From the NCBI GenBank assembly GCA_029215795.1, contig JARDYH010000007.1, forward strand, positions 75,775,763-75,839,762: a stretch of DNA of 64,000 bases. The letters are read 5' to 3'. This document shows positions 26,495 through 45,999 of this stretch, one piece after another. This DNA comes from Anniella stebbinsi. Lineage: Eukaryota > Chordata > Lepidosauria > Squamata > Anniellidae. Made by a program: the position numbers and the translations under genes. How positions within the stretch are numbered: position 1 is the first letter of the stretch; each line of letters opens with the position of its first letter. The notes under the pieces were generated by a model. That model saw only the letters and a program-made list of their open reading frames with translations, was not told where the DNA came from and made no database searches.

Positions 26495-28083
26495 TGGCCT
26501 GCAGAAAGCTGAGCAAAGGAGGCTGCAAAGTTCAGCGACAGTGGCTGGCAGAGAGCACAACACTGAATCCTGAAGCGAGTTGGGGGAATTTGCGGGGCGT
26601 AGAGTATCTCTTTGGGACTAAAGTCTGCCTGTTGCCTTTGTTTCAAAGGTTTAACCCAACAACCCCAAACAACCAAATGTATCTCCTCTCAGAAATGCCC
26701 TCATTTAAAACAACAACAACCTCATTTGGAAGCCAGAAACAAAATCTGTATCCTTTGGGATTTACTGCAGCATTAGTTCAGGCATCAACCTGCAGCATTT
26801 TAGGCTTTTTGGAATAGACCTATAAATCCCAATTCCAAGGGCACCATAGGAGAGCTAGCCCACATGCAAGATGGGGGATGTGTACATTGTGTGTGTGTAT
26901 GTGTGTGTTCGTGTTGCTTTGGCTTAGGATGGCTGTGCAATGGCCCTTCTCTAGGGAAAGCGAGCTGGGTTTAAGTCCCAGTTGAAATGAAGTGGTTTGA
27001 GTTAATTGTGCCTGTAATCCATCCCATTGGATTTAATGAGGATTAAAACCGGATGTTATGTGTTCTCAGAAGTGAGTTCACTTCCACCAGGCTGGGCAAC
27101 TGATGACTGTCCTGCAGCACTGCCTCCCTGCTTCCCCTCTTCCTGCTCATCTGCATCCACCTTTTGGCCCTAACAGAGTAGCTAACAAATGGTGTGAGTC
27201 CCCTTTAGGTCTGGCATTCAGTGCAGGAATGCGATTGTCATGCAAACGTCAGGTCTGTGGATGGTGGGGAAGTAGTGGACCCTGCTGAGGCACTGGGGGC
27301 CCCAATAGCTACCTCAATGGGCTGTGTGCTGGCACCAGGGCCTGATCCAGCAACACATCCTGCCCACAAATCCTAGCAATCTCTTTCCACCTGAGATTGA
27401 GCTGACTTCCAAGGTGGTGTTGAGAGTAGGGAAAAGCCATTGGTCAAGGTCAAGGAATTTAACTTGGAAGACAAATATGGATTCACATCTGATGACCAGA
27501 CCATGGCAGCCCCTCAGAGCAAGCAAGGTGACCCAAGCTTGTAGAGCCTCCTCACAGTCCAGCTTCCTCACGGACACAGTTGAATGTGGTGGATGACTCC
27601 TCAAGGATCCCAGGCCAAACCCATTTGCTAATTCTCTTAGCTAATAGTTACATAGACACAAGCGTCCTGGCCAATTCCTTTGCTGCAAGTAGATCAAATG
27701 AGCCATCCACATGCCCATGGGGTGGGTAAACAACTTCAAAATGCAAGTTCATCGCATGACTTGAGCTAAGGAAAGTTTGATGGTCAGCAAACATATCAGG
27801 GTTTGGACTAGACTCAGGGTCTCATCCCCTGCCCCTCCCCGGAGGCACACCAGAGCAAAAGAAGAACAAGGGTGTGACACAGGTGGGCCATTGCAGGTTA
27901 AACACCTGCCGTGTAGAACTGGGATTCACAAAGGAAATGGTGAGCAAGGTTGAACGTTAATGTCTTTTAATTCCCAGATCAACTGGGAATGGTCTATTGA
28001 TGATCTCAGCCACGAGAGCAGCTTAGGGCAGAGCTATGTTACACTGGCAGAAATGCTGGTACCCAACCCCCTATTTGCTGAAT
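26495..28083. other. Intergenic, no gene recognised
   Basis: Mixed unique and low-copy sequence. A 96-codon minus-strand open frame at 27314-27604 has no recognisable domain. A short (GT)n lies at 26886-26914. No splice-bounded exon was found. Confidence 0.4.
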
Positions 28084-28275
28084 GACATGAACCATAGGAA
28101 CATAGGAAGCTGCCTGGTCCATTTAGCTCACTATCCCCAACACTGACTGGCAGTGGCTCTCCAAGATTTCAGGGAAGTTTCTTTTCTATCCCTACCTGGA
28201 GATGCCGGAGGATTGAACCTGGGACCTTCTGCATGCAAAGCAGATGCTCTACCACTGAGTCATGTGCCCTCCCTT
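28084..28275 (-). repeat. tRNA-derived SINE
   Basis: Read on the minus strand it begins with a tRNA-like head, with an A box (TGACTCAGTGGTAGAGCA), an anticodon-loop-like CTTTGCATGCAG and a B box (GGTTCAATCC). This is followed by a unique body that ends CTATGTTC. It looks like an RNA polymerase III SINE and not a working tRNA: the clover-leaf is incomplete and the body is fused to it. Confidence 0.75.
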
Positions 28276-28479
28276 AAATCATTTCCAGAAAAGACATGGG
28301 GGTGCTTAAGGAAGGTGCAGAGAAGTGGGGGTGCTTAGCATCCCCTCATTTATAGCTGTCCTCTTGCAATTCCTCCCTTTCGGGCTGTCCCTTCGCCCTG
28401 CTCCAGGCTACCTTATGGTATCAGAGCCTGCGTGGAAGAAAGCTTTGGAGAAGCTCCTGGGGGGTGCATTCCAGTGGTG

Positions 28480-28640
28480 GGTGGGGGGCAGGGGCAAAGG
28501 GGGTGGGACCAAGGGCAAAAGGGGAGGGCCCCAAATGCCAGCCTATTTTAGCTTAAAGCTCTGACTGCCAGTAAGTAAGCCTTAGGAAAGGCATAATCAG
28601 CCTTTTAGAATGGGGGAAAAACTGCACAAAAAACGGGGAA
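28480..28640. repeat. Dispersed repeat shared with 53795-53945
   Basis: The words GGGCAAAAGGGG, AGCTCTGACTGCCAGTAA, CCTTAGGAAAGGCAT and AAAACTGCACAAAA occur in the same order in both places, with moderate divergence. Class unknown. Confidence 0.55.
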
Positions 28641-28789
28641 CTGCCAAACGATTGGTGGTTGAGGAAAAGGGGGTGTGGCCATGAAAATGGGACGTGGCTG
28701 TCTGAGGAACTCGAGAGGGCCAGATTTGGCCTCAGGCCCTTGGTTTTGCACCCCTGCTCTAACGTCGTCTACATTACGTAAGAGCATGT

Positions 28790-31740
28790 TATCTTGCAGA
28801 AATATATGGTGGAGGAATCTGTCTATTTTTGGTCTGTGTTAATTTTGCATGTATTTGTTCATAAGTCCATTCTGACCCACTTTTGCATTAATCTTTCAAT
28901 TTTATAATCCACATGACAATTCATATTTAAATATGTATTTTTGAATGTATTTTTCCCATGAAATGTGTAGTTATAAAGATATTTATTCTCAAAGTACACA
29001 TTTCTAAACCCAAAAAGATGGGTTTTAAAAGATATCGGGGTACATTTTGTGATTGAGAAGTGCCCCAAGAAGAAACTCACTGAAGTGCAAAATCTAAAAA
29101 TATAATTGTGTTCTCATCGGCGCGTTAGTTCAGGAGGTGTGGATGAAGCCAGTTCACACCACAGTTCACCAAGATACAATCCCTCAAGCATGCCTACCCA
29201 GAAAAATATTTGAAGTATGTTCTAATTCCACAATAGTCAACCCTAAGTGGTTTCATCCTATTCATTTCGGTAGAATCTCATTATAGGCTAGGACAACTTT
29301 CTGCAACCTCATGCCCTCCAGATGTTTTAGACTTCAATCTCCCATCATTGGCCATGCACATCTGTCCAACACATCTGGAGGGCACCAGCCTGAGGAAGAC
29401 TGGGCTAGGGTATCATTATTTCCAATTACATTACTATATCTGAATGTCTCATATGTTCTCCAAAGCCTGTCTTTTTCCTTTGGCTCTCTTAAAAATTGGA
29501 TCATTGATCACTGATGTGATTGGTGATTGAAAAGGATTTGTCTGAACTTAATATTAATATTCATCCCATATGTTTGATTTGCAAGTGCAAAAAAAAATTC
29601 TTGCTTCTACTGGACATCAATTGTTGTCTACGAGTGTCATCACACGGGGGAAAATCACGTTTCCTTACCATCACTTTTCTGCCCCCGCTTCTGTCCCACA
29701 TTACCTCCACTTTCTTCCTGGCTGGGAAACAGGAAGTAAACAAAGACCACCTGGCCCATTCAGGGGCTGTTTTTATCTAGCTGCTTTCCCTCCGTTTTTT
29801 TTTTTAAAAGCCAGATTTTTGAGGGTCCATTTTGTGATGGAAAAATGAGCAGAGGGAGCGGGAGGCACGTGGGAGGTGGACATCGTCGTCTAAAGGACGC
29901 ACACACATCCGTAAGTGGGCAGTAGCGATCGTGCGGTAAAACACTTGTCTGATGATGCTTGGAATGTGACATGAATGATGGATTGATTCCTACCCTGTTA
30001 CGTACAAATGTGGCACTGTAACATTCTTTAACATTGGAAATGAGGTGCCTTCTTTTCCCAGCTCATCTTGAATCACCAGTGATTGTAATTCATGGTTTCC
30101 TGTTCCTCCATATATGCCTGTCTTCATGCATAGCCAGATAGCTGGTGTAGATATCTGGTGTTTAATTTAGAGAAACAGTGGTCTTCTGGTAAACTGATGC
30201 ATATGGCTAACAATACAGACCTCTACATGCCTATTCAGACGTAAGCCCCATTGCGTTCAATGGGGCTTAGTCGCCGGAAAGTGAGTATAGGTTCACAGTG
30301 AAAGAAAGCTGTGTAATGGATTTTGTGCTCATGTGTCCCACACAAATCAGGTATATCCGATTACTTGTTCTACTCTGTTGTGTGAATGCCTGCTTCTGAG
30401 ATGGGTGTGTGCGTAATGCAGCCATTGGAAGCATCAATATTACCCCAAAGTCCAGGGGAGTGGCAGGATCCTGTTCCCCAATGCAGAACTCCATTTGCAA
30501 ACATTTTGGAGATCAACCCAAGTGGAATGGCCAAAGCATACACAGCCACACCCTGTATGCTCGCCTAATCCTGGCTGTGCAGAAGCAAAACGACCGAGGA
30601 TCAAATGGCTAATCCAAATCCACATTTCTTATGCAACTCTGAGCTGGATTTTTAATTGTTTTCTGCTTTCTTAATGGGGTCTTACCAATTTTGGCCCTTA
30701 TGCTCTGTTTTTGCCAGATGAATGCAGGGTGGGTGCCAGCTAATAATGATTCACATAGAGCTGGGATAAAGTACCCTTGGCAGGGACTAAAGAAAGGAGC
30801 CATTCTAAAGCATTCTGTCTCATGCGGTACAAACAGACAGCGCATTCTAAAACATTAGAAGAAACATCAAGCTGTCAGAAATGGCTACCCTTGTTGAATT
30901 TCCTCTGACCCCTTTTTCCTTAACGTGTGGTACAGCTTACCTTATGTCCCAATATCATGTGTGTTTTCCTGCCCATCAGTGGCCACAGCTGGTGGAGGAA
31001 GGGAGACACATTGGTCCATGACATGGGTACCTCAAGTAAATTGTGCGGTGTAGAGGCAGTGTGGGGAACTGGGGGTTGCTGTTTTACAGTTCCTGTTTCC
31101 AGGGTTAGTTCCAGTTTTGAGGGGGGTCTTGGCAAAATGCAGTTCTGGCAGGCCCGCTCTTTTGTTGCTTGTGAGCTTACCCGGGAGTGGCCAGTACTAG
31201 CATTGGATGGCCGAGAGCCGAGATTTTCATTTCCCACTATGTTCTGCTTCAGAGCAACTCTACACCAGGGGCATTGTGGGAAATTTAAATGGCAGCTAGA
31301 CTCAACTGATTGGTGCTGCTCAGAGCACTGGGTTAGGGGGGAGAATAAAAAGGGGGCACAGGCAATTTTAATTGGATTCTCCTCTTGTGCATAATTTGAA
31401 ACCTAGTTTCTGCTAGCACAATGCCGTTGGCACCAGTGGAATGACACAGCTGGATACTGCCCTTGTGTTACCACATGGTAGGAAAGGGTAAGGTAAATGG
31501 AGGCTGCTTCTCCTTCTCCTTGTGAGTGAGTTAATCCAAATGGTCAGATAAGACTGGGAAATACCTCTTTGACCTGGTTTGCACGTTAACATCAACATAG
31601 CCTATAGGTTGAGTACGGGTTGTTAATGAATTGTGGGTTATCGTTACATATGAACCTGCACTATGGTTTTAACTATGAGTTGTTAATCATGGACAACTCA
31701 GAGTTCACAGTCCAACAACAAACCATGAGTTCTGTTCCTG
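28790..31740. other. Intergenic with short dispersed repeats, no gene seen
   Basis: 29295-29405 is a small palindromic repeat (CCTCCAGATGTTTTAGAC ... AACACATCTGGAGG). 30235-30290 contains an inverted pair, GCCCCATTGCGTTCAATGGGGC. 28860-29090 is AT-rich. I found no exon with coherent splice sites. Further copies of these short repeats lie at 44710-44830, 49705-49835 and 61235-61345. Confidence 0.45.
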
Positions 31741-31747
31741 GATTGGG

Positions 31748-31789
31748 TAATCTGTCAGGTGACACATGCCAGCAGTGGGTGAGGCCAGT
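31748..31789. repeat. 42-bp direct repeat, upstream unit
   Basis: The core GTCAGGTGACACATGCCAGC recurs at 32341-32382 with few changes. The two units bracket the TATA box and putative first exon of the tectorin-like gene C. Confidence 0.6.
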
Positions 31790-32041
31790 TCTAGGATCCA
31801 GTTCAATTTGCTCATCTTCCTCTGAGCCTCTCAAAAATTTTCTTTTGGATAAAACTTCAGATTAAGCCTGTGTGCCCTTTGAATGAAATATACACAATGG
31901 ATTAAGTGTGGATTTACAACTTCCTGCTTGCCACTAGGTTGGCTATCCTTCTCTGGGGCATATGGCCAAATCCGTGATGTGGAGGGAGGCATGACAGTTC
32001 TTGCGGGAAGGTGGTTGGGTATGTGGAACTTGGGTGGCTGG

Positions 32042-32118
32042 CTATAAAAACAGCAGAGGCTCATCAAGGAAGCCTGAGCTTGGGCAGCAGAGACTCAGAA
32101 GACTCAAAGAACCAAGAG
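32042..32118 (+). promoter_or_regulatory. TATA box and putative untranslated exon 1 of gene C
   Basis: CTATAAAAAC at 32042-32051, a start site expected near 32070-32080, and a consensus donor (AAGAG|GTGAGT) after 32118. The next clean acceptor with a long pyrimidine tract ends at 32516. There are several short upstream ATGs before the main start at 32677. The promoter call rests only on spacing and motif. Confidence 0.5.
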
Positions 32119-32215
32119 GTGAGTAAGGCCGGGGCAAAACGTTGAGTGTGAGAGAGAGATGGGGGAATGGATGCATCTTCCAGGTATCAATAGCATAAAC
32201 AGAAGCAGACACTGA

Positions 32216-32305
32216 AGGCTGCTGGCTTCAGTTTCAGTGGGGCTGTGAACCCATTCCAGGTTTCAGTCAGAACCAAACAGAGTTTTAAAGGAGCTATCCA
32301 TGGTG
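32216..32305. repeat. Dispersed repeat, 'tttcagtggggctgtgaa' family
   Basis: Words TCAGTGGGGCTGTGAACCCA, TTTCAGTCAGAACC and AAAGGAGCTATCC. Relatives lie at 42359-42555 (as an inverted pair), 52672-52750 and 53941-54025, all around the two tectorin-like genes. Confidence 0.6.
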
Positions 32306-32676
32306 CTGAACTGGTTAAGGCCTGTATTTCTGTCAGATTCTGTAATCTGTCAGATGACACATGCCAGCAGTGGGTAAGGCCAGAGCAAAAAGTGTGTGTA
32401 TGGGGCATCTTTTTTTTTAAAAAAAATCTATCTACCAGCCCCCTTTCTCTCCTTCATTCTGCCCCCTTCTCTCTCTCTGCTACTTTTTCTTTCACACTCT
32501 CCCTTCCCCCCAAAGCTGCCAGTGGAATGACAAATCACTCTTGTCCAAATGAAGAAACCATTATTCGCATCTTACGCTCACCTGAATTCTATTTTGTATT
32601 ATATCCCCTCTCCTCCTACTCCTTGTTTCCTGGGCTGCTGTTGATCATGCGCTACCCATGAAGGAGAGAAGCCAAG

Positions 32677-40210
<7,534 letters not shown>

Positions 40211-40339
40211 AACCACCTTCATTTCAGAAGACCTTTGCAAATGCCATCAGAACAGAGACAGATGGGACATGGAACAATCCCTCTGCTGCCCCCTACAGGC
40301 TGGGAGTCTTCTGCAATCACCGTTAAATTGTAGCGTAGC

Positions 40340-40345
40340 AATAAA
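40340..40345 (+). promoter_or_regulatory. Poly(A) signal AATAAA of gene C
   Basis: Lies 130 bases after the TGA at 40208-40210, inside the putative last exon that begins at 40207 after a good acceptor (TTTTCCCTCCAG). It supports 40207-40365 as the terminal exon. Confidence 0.6.
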
Positions 40346-40564
40346 ACAAGGATGCTGGCATTGTAGTTGTGCTGTGTCTCTCTAGAGGTGGAAAATCGGA
40401 AAGTGTTTTTAGAAAAAGTGTGTGTGTCTGTCTGTCTGTGACAGAGAGAGAGAGAGAGAGAGAGGCAGCAGAGAGAATGGGTGTGTGATACTCTCACATC
40501 TGGGGGATGGTTGCGAGTAGCCTGTTGTGAGGAAAGGCACTCTGTGCATGCTCAGAAGCCTTCC

Positions 40565-40621
40565 TTCTTCTTCTTCTTCTTCTTCTTCTTCTTCTTCTTC
40601 TTCTTCTTCTTCTTCTTCTTT
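40565..40621. repeat. (CTT)n microsatellite
   Basis: About 19 uninterrupted CTT units just downstream of gene C. A short (GA)n lies at 40441-40462. Confidence 0.9.
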
Positions 40622-40844
40622 CATGTGTTCTGGGACTGAGCCTGAACATGAAAAAAAGAGCTTGGGACGGTTTGAAAACTGTAGATGGAGTGTGCCCTGA
40701 ACCCCAACTACTGATCCTGCCATGGTTAATTTTGCGAGCTGCATGAGGACAGCATGTGGAGTGTCATTAATGTCCTTCTGCTCCCCAAAGCTAGCTTGAG
40801 CTAGCCCTTAATTCTGTGCAGAAGGTACGTACCTTTCCATAGAC

Positions 40845-41090
40845 TTATAAAATGAAGTTGGATGGCACCTAGGAGGTCATCTAGTCCAACCCCTTGCTCA
40901 ATGCAGGATCTGCAATGCAAGATGTAACTACAGCATCCCTTACAGATAGCCATCCAAGTCATCTCCAGCAAAGGCGAGCCTGCCATTTCCCGAGACAGTT
41001 TATTCCACCGTTGATCAGATCTTTCCATTAGAAAGTTTCTTCTAATGTTTCCCCTGAGATCTGAATCCCTTGAGTTTCTCAGAGAAATAT
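40845..41090 (-). repeat. CR1/L3-type LINE 3' fragment
   Basis: GGAGGTCATCTAGTCCAACCCC ... CTCAATGCAGGATCTGC ... GATAGCCATCCAAGTC is the inverted 3' part of a CR1-like LINE. Diverged and non-coding. Confidence 0.6.
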
Positions 41091-41269
41091 TTAGGAGTCC
41101 CTGAGCCCATGACATCATGGGTATCCGGCTTACTTCTGCTCAACATTTAATTCACCACACAGATACACCATGTCAGAAGTTTGTGTATACGGTGCTTGTC
41201 TTGTTGAGTGGATCAGCCTACATCACCTGGTTTGCCTCCACACCACTGCCAAACATGGATTGCTCTTTA

Positions 41270-41455
41270 TTACATCCATATCCTTCAAGGAGCTCAAGGT
41301 ACCATACATGCTTCCTCCTTTGTATTCTCACGACAACCTTGTAAAATAGGTTAGACTAGGAGAGAGCGGCATGGTCATCCCCTGAGTTTCATGGTTGGGT
41401 GGGCGATTGAACCTGGGTCTCCCCGTTATAGTAGATGCTCAAACTACTATACCAC
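41270..41455 (-). repeat. MIR-like CORE-SINE
   Basis: TCTCACGACAACCTTGTAAA, then GATTGAACCTGGGTCTCCCC and CTCAAACTACTATACCAC: an inverted tRNA-like head (B box GGTTCAATC) with a MIR-type core. A + strand relative is at 47222-47420. Confidence 0.6.
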
Positions 41456-42358
41456 ACCACACTATAGTAGTCGGACACTCAAACTACTATACTACAATCA
41501 CAACGGCTCTCTACTACAGTCAGCTTGCAGTGGCAAGCGAAGATCTATCCACGTGGTGTCGATCCATATGGTGTGGGCTTCTCCTGCAAGGAAGCTGTTT
41601 CACAAAGCCTTCCCATGGTGACTTATGCCACAAGAAATGGTCCTAAACAGCCAATCCCACTTTCCTCGCCTTGGAGGACTTCTTGCCTGGAAAATCAAGT
41701 TGCAAAGGACTCACAAAACACAACTCTATGCCCAACTCTGCACAATCCATTTGTTGTGGTCACCTTTAAGGATAGACACATCTGTCAAGCTTGGTTTCAC
41801 TCAGTTTCCTGCACATTTCCCAAAATATACACTTTTGCATGATGCATATTTCCAAGCATACACATTTACTGCAAGCAGTTCCCTCCTAAAATAAAGTGGC
41901 TTGTGCACATATTCACATAATATATGCATCTTGTGCATTCTTTTCTGTGATATATGAATTTTTGCACACTTTTTTTTTAAAAAAATAAATAAATTGTGAA
42001 CTGCATCGCAGAATTCTGGAAAGGGCAAACATTGCCGCATAACTGTGTCCTGTTCGTATGTAGGATCACGAAATGTGAATTTGGTACATTTGCCTTAAAA
42101 TCTGAACCAAATCAATTTCTTACCTGTCGCTAGCTCACCTTTGTACATTCCTTCTCCCTAGAAGTTGCAGGAGTGGAGGGTGGAGGGTGCCACCTAGTGG
42201 CCATGTCTGTGCTTCTCTCTGTTCTTGAAAATGAGCCAATGCATAAGGATCCTAGGTAGACCATGTTTTTATGGCCAGGAGGGATGAAAGTGTCAGTTCA
42301 AGTTTGGGGTGGTTGTGGTGGTAAAGAGATGTATTGGGGATGGTGAAAAGCAAGGGAG

Positions 42359-42555
42359 GCCAGTGGCTCTGATTTCGGAGGGGCTGTGAATTCATGCTAG
42401 GATTTACTCAGAACCAGCCAGAACTCTAAAGGAGCTATCCGAAATCCTATTTATGGGGCTAGGGTTCCATACCTTGGATAGCTCCTTTAGAGTTCTGGAG
42501 AGTTCTGAACGAAACTTGAAGTGCATTCATAGCCCCGTCGAAATAAAAGCCACCA
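42359..42555. repeat. Inverted pair of the 'ggggctgtgaa' repeat
   Basis: The left arm (GGGGCTGTGAATTCA ... AACTCTAAAGGAGCTATCC) and right arm (GGATAGCTCCTTTAGAGTT ... ATTCATAGCCCC) are reverse complements around a loop at 42450-42475. This may be the complete form of a family whose halves appear at 32216, 52672 and 53941. Confidence 0.65.
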
Positions 42556-42960
42556 GCATCCATAGCACTCCCTTGGACCAGTAACAACCTGGATCAAGCC
42601 CATAGAAGGAGACCTCCCACCACAGGCACTGCCCAAATCCAATTAATGGCCTGCTCAGCCAAGCTTGCTGGTACCCAGGAAAGAATTTCAACTTCCTAGG
42701 GTGAAATGCCACACACTTGCTTCAGGATGGATGGAGAAGTCATTTCATATTTTCTGGTGACTAATGGGTCCTCTTTTCTTCTGTCTTTCCCTGAAGTGAC
42801 AGTATAATGGGGGCTAGTGTGTCCTGAGGCCCCATAGCGAGTGAGAACAATAGCACTGCTGAAGGAGAGGGAAGCCACATCCGCCTGAGGGAGAGGAACA
42901 GGGACCCAACACCTGTTAATGTTTAACTCTACATGTTCTCTCCTTGCTTCACCTCATCAG

Positions 42961-43028
42961 CAGCCAAGAGTACCAAGAGCCAGCAGGACATCAGCAGACA
43001 ACATGGTCAGAGAATCCATATCATCAAG
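42961..43028 (+). other. Exon-like segment of unknown gene
   Basis: The tract CTCCTTGCTTCACCTCATCAG gives a good acceptor and CATCAAG|GTGAGG a good donor, 68 nt apart. It could be an untranslated exon for gene D or a remnant. No homology is recognised, and there is no coding evidence. Confidence 0.25.
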
Positions 43029-43343
43029 GTGAGGATGATGGAACTAGGTTACCAGGGTCCAAATTGATGGAGCTTTGAGATCTTTCAGAGTTGTGCGGAT
43101 GATGTGCCCTTAAAGATGGAGACTTCCTGCGTACATCTCCACTTTGCATCATGTAAACCAGCCTAACCAATCTAAACCTGGAGGCAAATGCCATGTTAGA
43201 ATAATGGGTCTATCTATCATGATATCCCCTACCTTTTGATCAAGGATTATTATTATATCCTGAGAAGGGTAGTCATAGGCCACATCTACACTGGCCTTTT
43301 CCCCTGGGGTCATTCCTGGGTCGTCCCTGTGTGTCCAAGGTCC

Positions 43344-43640
43344 CCTCTACAAGGATTCGATTTTGCGCCCAGTTAGGCGATTATGCGCATAATCGCTGAA
43401 GCGCATTTACACCTAATACCTCTGCATGAGAGACGGCGAGAGGCGGCGAAGCGCATTAACGGATGACCAAAATGTGCTTTACAAGTAGTTAATGCACATA
43501 AGCGCTTATTCACATAGTCAAAATGCGCTTTAACGGCTGGAACAAAATAAAACTCGCGATTTAACGCACATTCGATAATGCGCATAATCGGAGAGATAAC
43601 GTGCCTCTACGCCCGATTTGCGCTCCGTTCTTGTAGAGGT
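43344..43640. mobile_element. Imperfect foldback with GCGCATAATCG motifs
   Basis: Ends CCTCTACAAG and CTTGTAGAGG are inverted repeats. Inside, GATTATGCGCATAATCG and GATAATGCGCATAATCG and many CGC/GCGC words make it unusual for the AT-rich surroundings. It is probably a non-autonomous DNA element. It may be nested in a larger repeat that begins at about 43276 (GGCCACATCTACACTGG). Confidence 0.5.
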
Positions 43641-44946
43641 AATTTTTTTAAAGCGCCTTGAAAGAGCTTTAAACCTCTCTTGTAGAGGCAGCCCCAATGA
43701 CATGCAGGGGATCCTGGGAGCAGGCAGAGATGACCCCTCCATTTTCCTGGGATAACTGAGACCTCAATTATCCCAATTTTACCTGCAGTCTTGGGACAAT
43801 CCCGAGGACTGCGGGCAGTGTGGGTGCCCATCCTGGCTTCTTCCCTCCTCCCCATGAGTAGTGGGGGTCAGCAAGAGGGAAGGAGTCGGGCTGGGGAGAG
43901 TCCAGAGACATCGAGTGGGGGGAATGGTTTTGGAGTGTTTTGCCTTTTGTTTTTACTTACAGTTCGCTGGAGCGCAATTGCGCTTCCGGCTCCGGCAGTT
44001 TTTTTAAAAAATGGCGGCCATGACAGGCGTGACATCCCTCTTCTCTTCTCGGACACCATGCTTCCTGTTTAGAAGCTGGGGGATGATCCCAGAAGCAGGT
44101 AAGTCCAGGATCGCCCTCCCTCCCTCTACACCCTTAGGGGTAGAAAGGGCCATGGTCAACTTTTTCTTGATGCCATTCCTGGGCATTGAACTGCAGCCCA
44201 ATGCCAGAAATGAAGCAGGCAAAGCTTGGTTCTCATGCTAGGAAAAACAGCACCTGCTGATCTCTATTTCATGTTCAGCTATCAAGAGTACAAAGCATTG
44301 TGCAATTAGGTGGGGATCTAAGCAAGTGTAGGGAACATATGGTCAAGAATGTATGAATTTTGCTAAATCCATTCTTTCTGTGTTCCATGGATTTTTTAGG
44401 CCTTTTCCTTTCCAATGTTTGCTCATTGACAGAATTAGGTTTTCACAGGGATGTACAAGAATTTTGTTCCACTTGTGCTAATGCGCACTAGCACGAATTC
44501 TCATCAGCTAGCATGCATGAATGCTAGTGCACCTTAGTGCAAGGGTGGGTTTGCACCAATCTCTCCCAAACGTAAAAAAATAAAAAATAAATAAATCCAA
44601 AACCAAATGGTCCACAAATTTGCAGAATCTGACAACTAGGAAAAAGCCAGTCTGCTGTAGAATCAGCAGGTCAGATGCATAGAAAGTTGAACTCGTCTAA
44701 ATCCGCTGCAGATTCCTCCAACATCCCTGTGTGTGGCTCTCCAGAAGTTGTTGGACTGCAACTCCCATCAGTCTCAGCCACATTGCCAACGGTGAGGCAC
44801 GATGGAAGCTGCAGACCTGGAGGGTCTCCCCCTTCCCTGCATTTGACTTTATGAGATGGCTCAGGTTTTCTAGCATGAAGAGAATCTGGCACTTTCTCCT
44901 TTGCCCACCATCTGGCTGGCATTGTTCCTCTCTTTTTTCTGTTTCT

Positions 44947-44949
<3 letters not shown>

Positions 44950-44992
<43 letters not shown>
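44950..44992. repeat. (GA)n microsatellite
   Basis: About 20 GA units. 44710-44830 just before it is the 'ttggactgcaactcccatca' dispersed repeat. Confidence 0.9.
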
Positions 44993-44996
<4 letters not shown>

Positions 44997-45589
44997 TGTT
45001 CTTGATTCGAGTCATTACCCCTGCTGATCCCCCACAGGGAGCCAGCTTTAACTAACTTTTACTTGGGAATGATTCGTTATCCATCTGCCTCCAAGCTGTT
45101 GAAACTCACAGAGTGCGTGGGAACCACATGTCCAGGGGCTGTGGGAATCTGCTTTCCCTGGGTCATCCCTCACTACATCTCACCTCTTGATCTGGATTCC
45201 CTTGACATCCATGCCTTGCGATTTGCCTGACAGCCACTAGGCCACATGCAAGGTAAATGCACTGTGCAATGCAATTGCAGCCCCAAAGGGGGCTGGCTTA
45301 GATCAAGGCCACATCCCGCGTGGTTGTGTTGTGTGGGGGGGATTCACCCATGTTATACTTCCCATCCAAATCAATCCACCTCCCCATAGCTGCTCTTTGG
45401 CCTGTGGGGTACTTGGGTATCCTCCAGAGCGTAGGGTATGTGTGTGTAAGAGAGAGAGATTCAGAGCATGAAAATGGCATGGATGGAAACAGTAACGTTC
45501 CTCTCCCAGTGCCACAACTGAATCCTCTCAGCTGCATTTACTCTTAAACAAACAAACAAACACCAAGAGATCCAGTCATGGCCTCCCGC

Positions 45590-45907
45590 TAGGGTCATAT
45601 GAAAAGGAGGACAGGGCTCCTGTATCTTTAACAGTTGTATTGAGAAGGGAATTTCAAGCAGGTGTCATCTGCATGCATGGAGCACCTGGTGAGATTCCCT
45701 CTTCATCACAACAGTTAAAGGTGCAGGAGCCCTGCCTTCTTTTGTATCTGATCGCTCTAGTATATCTCCTGCAGCGTTAACTGTTATGATGAAGAGGGGA
45801 TCTCACCAGGTGCTCCATGCATGCAAATGACACCTGTTGAAATTTCCTTTTCAATACAACTGTTAAAGATACAGGAGCCCTGTCCGCCTTTTCATATGGT
45901 CACCCTA
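45590..45907. mobile_element. hAT-like foldback MITE, copy 7
   Basis: TAGGGTCATATGAAAAGGAG at the left (a few bases of the end are lost) and GGTCACCCTA at the right. A perfect 8-bp duplication, CCTCCCGC, lies at 45582-45589 and 45908-45915. Confidence 0.9.
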
Positions 45908-45999
45908 CCTCCCGCCATCTTGCCTGGTCCCTCCAACAATCGCATTCTTTGTCATCTGTTATTATCCTATTTTGGACATCACATACGGTACATCCCAAA

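Noticed and set aside
27314..27604. 96-codon minus-strand open frame as a possible gene or pol remnant
   Set aside because: No recognisable motif, no splice partners, and length within chance expectation.
28193..28275. A possible tRNA gene (A and B box present)
   Set aside because: It is fused to a SINE body, in a repeat context, with an imperfect clover-leaf. Treated as a SINE head.
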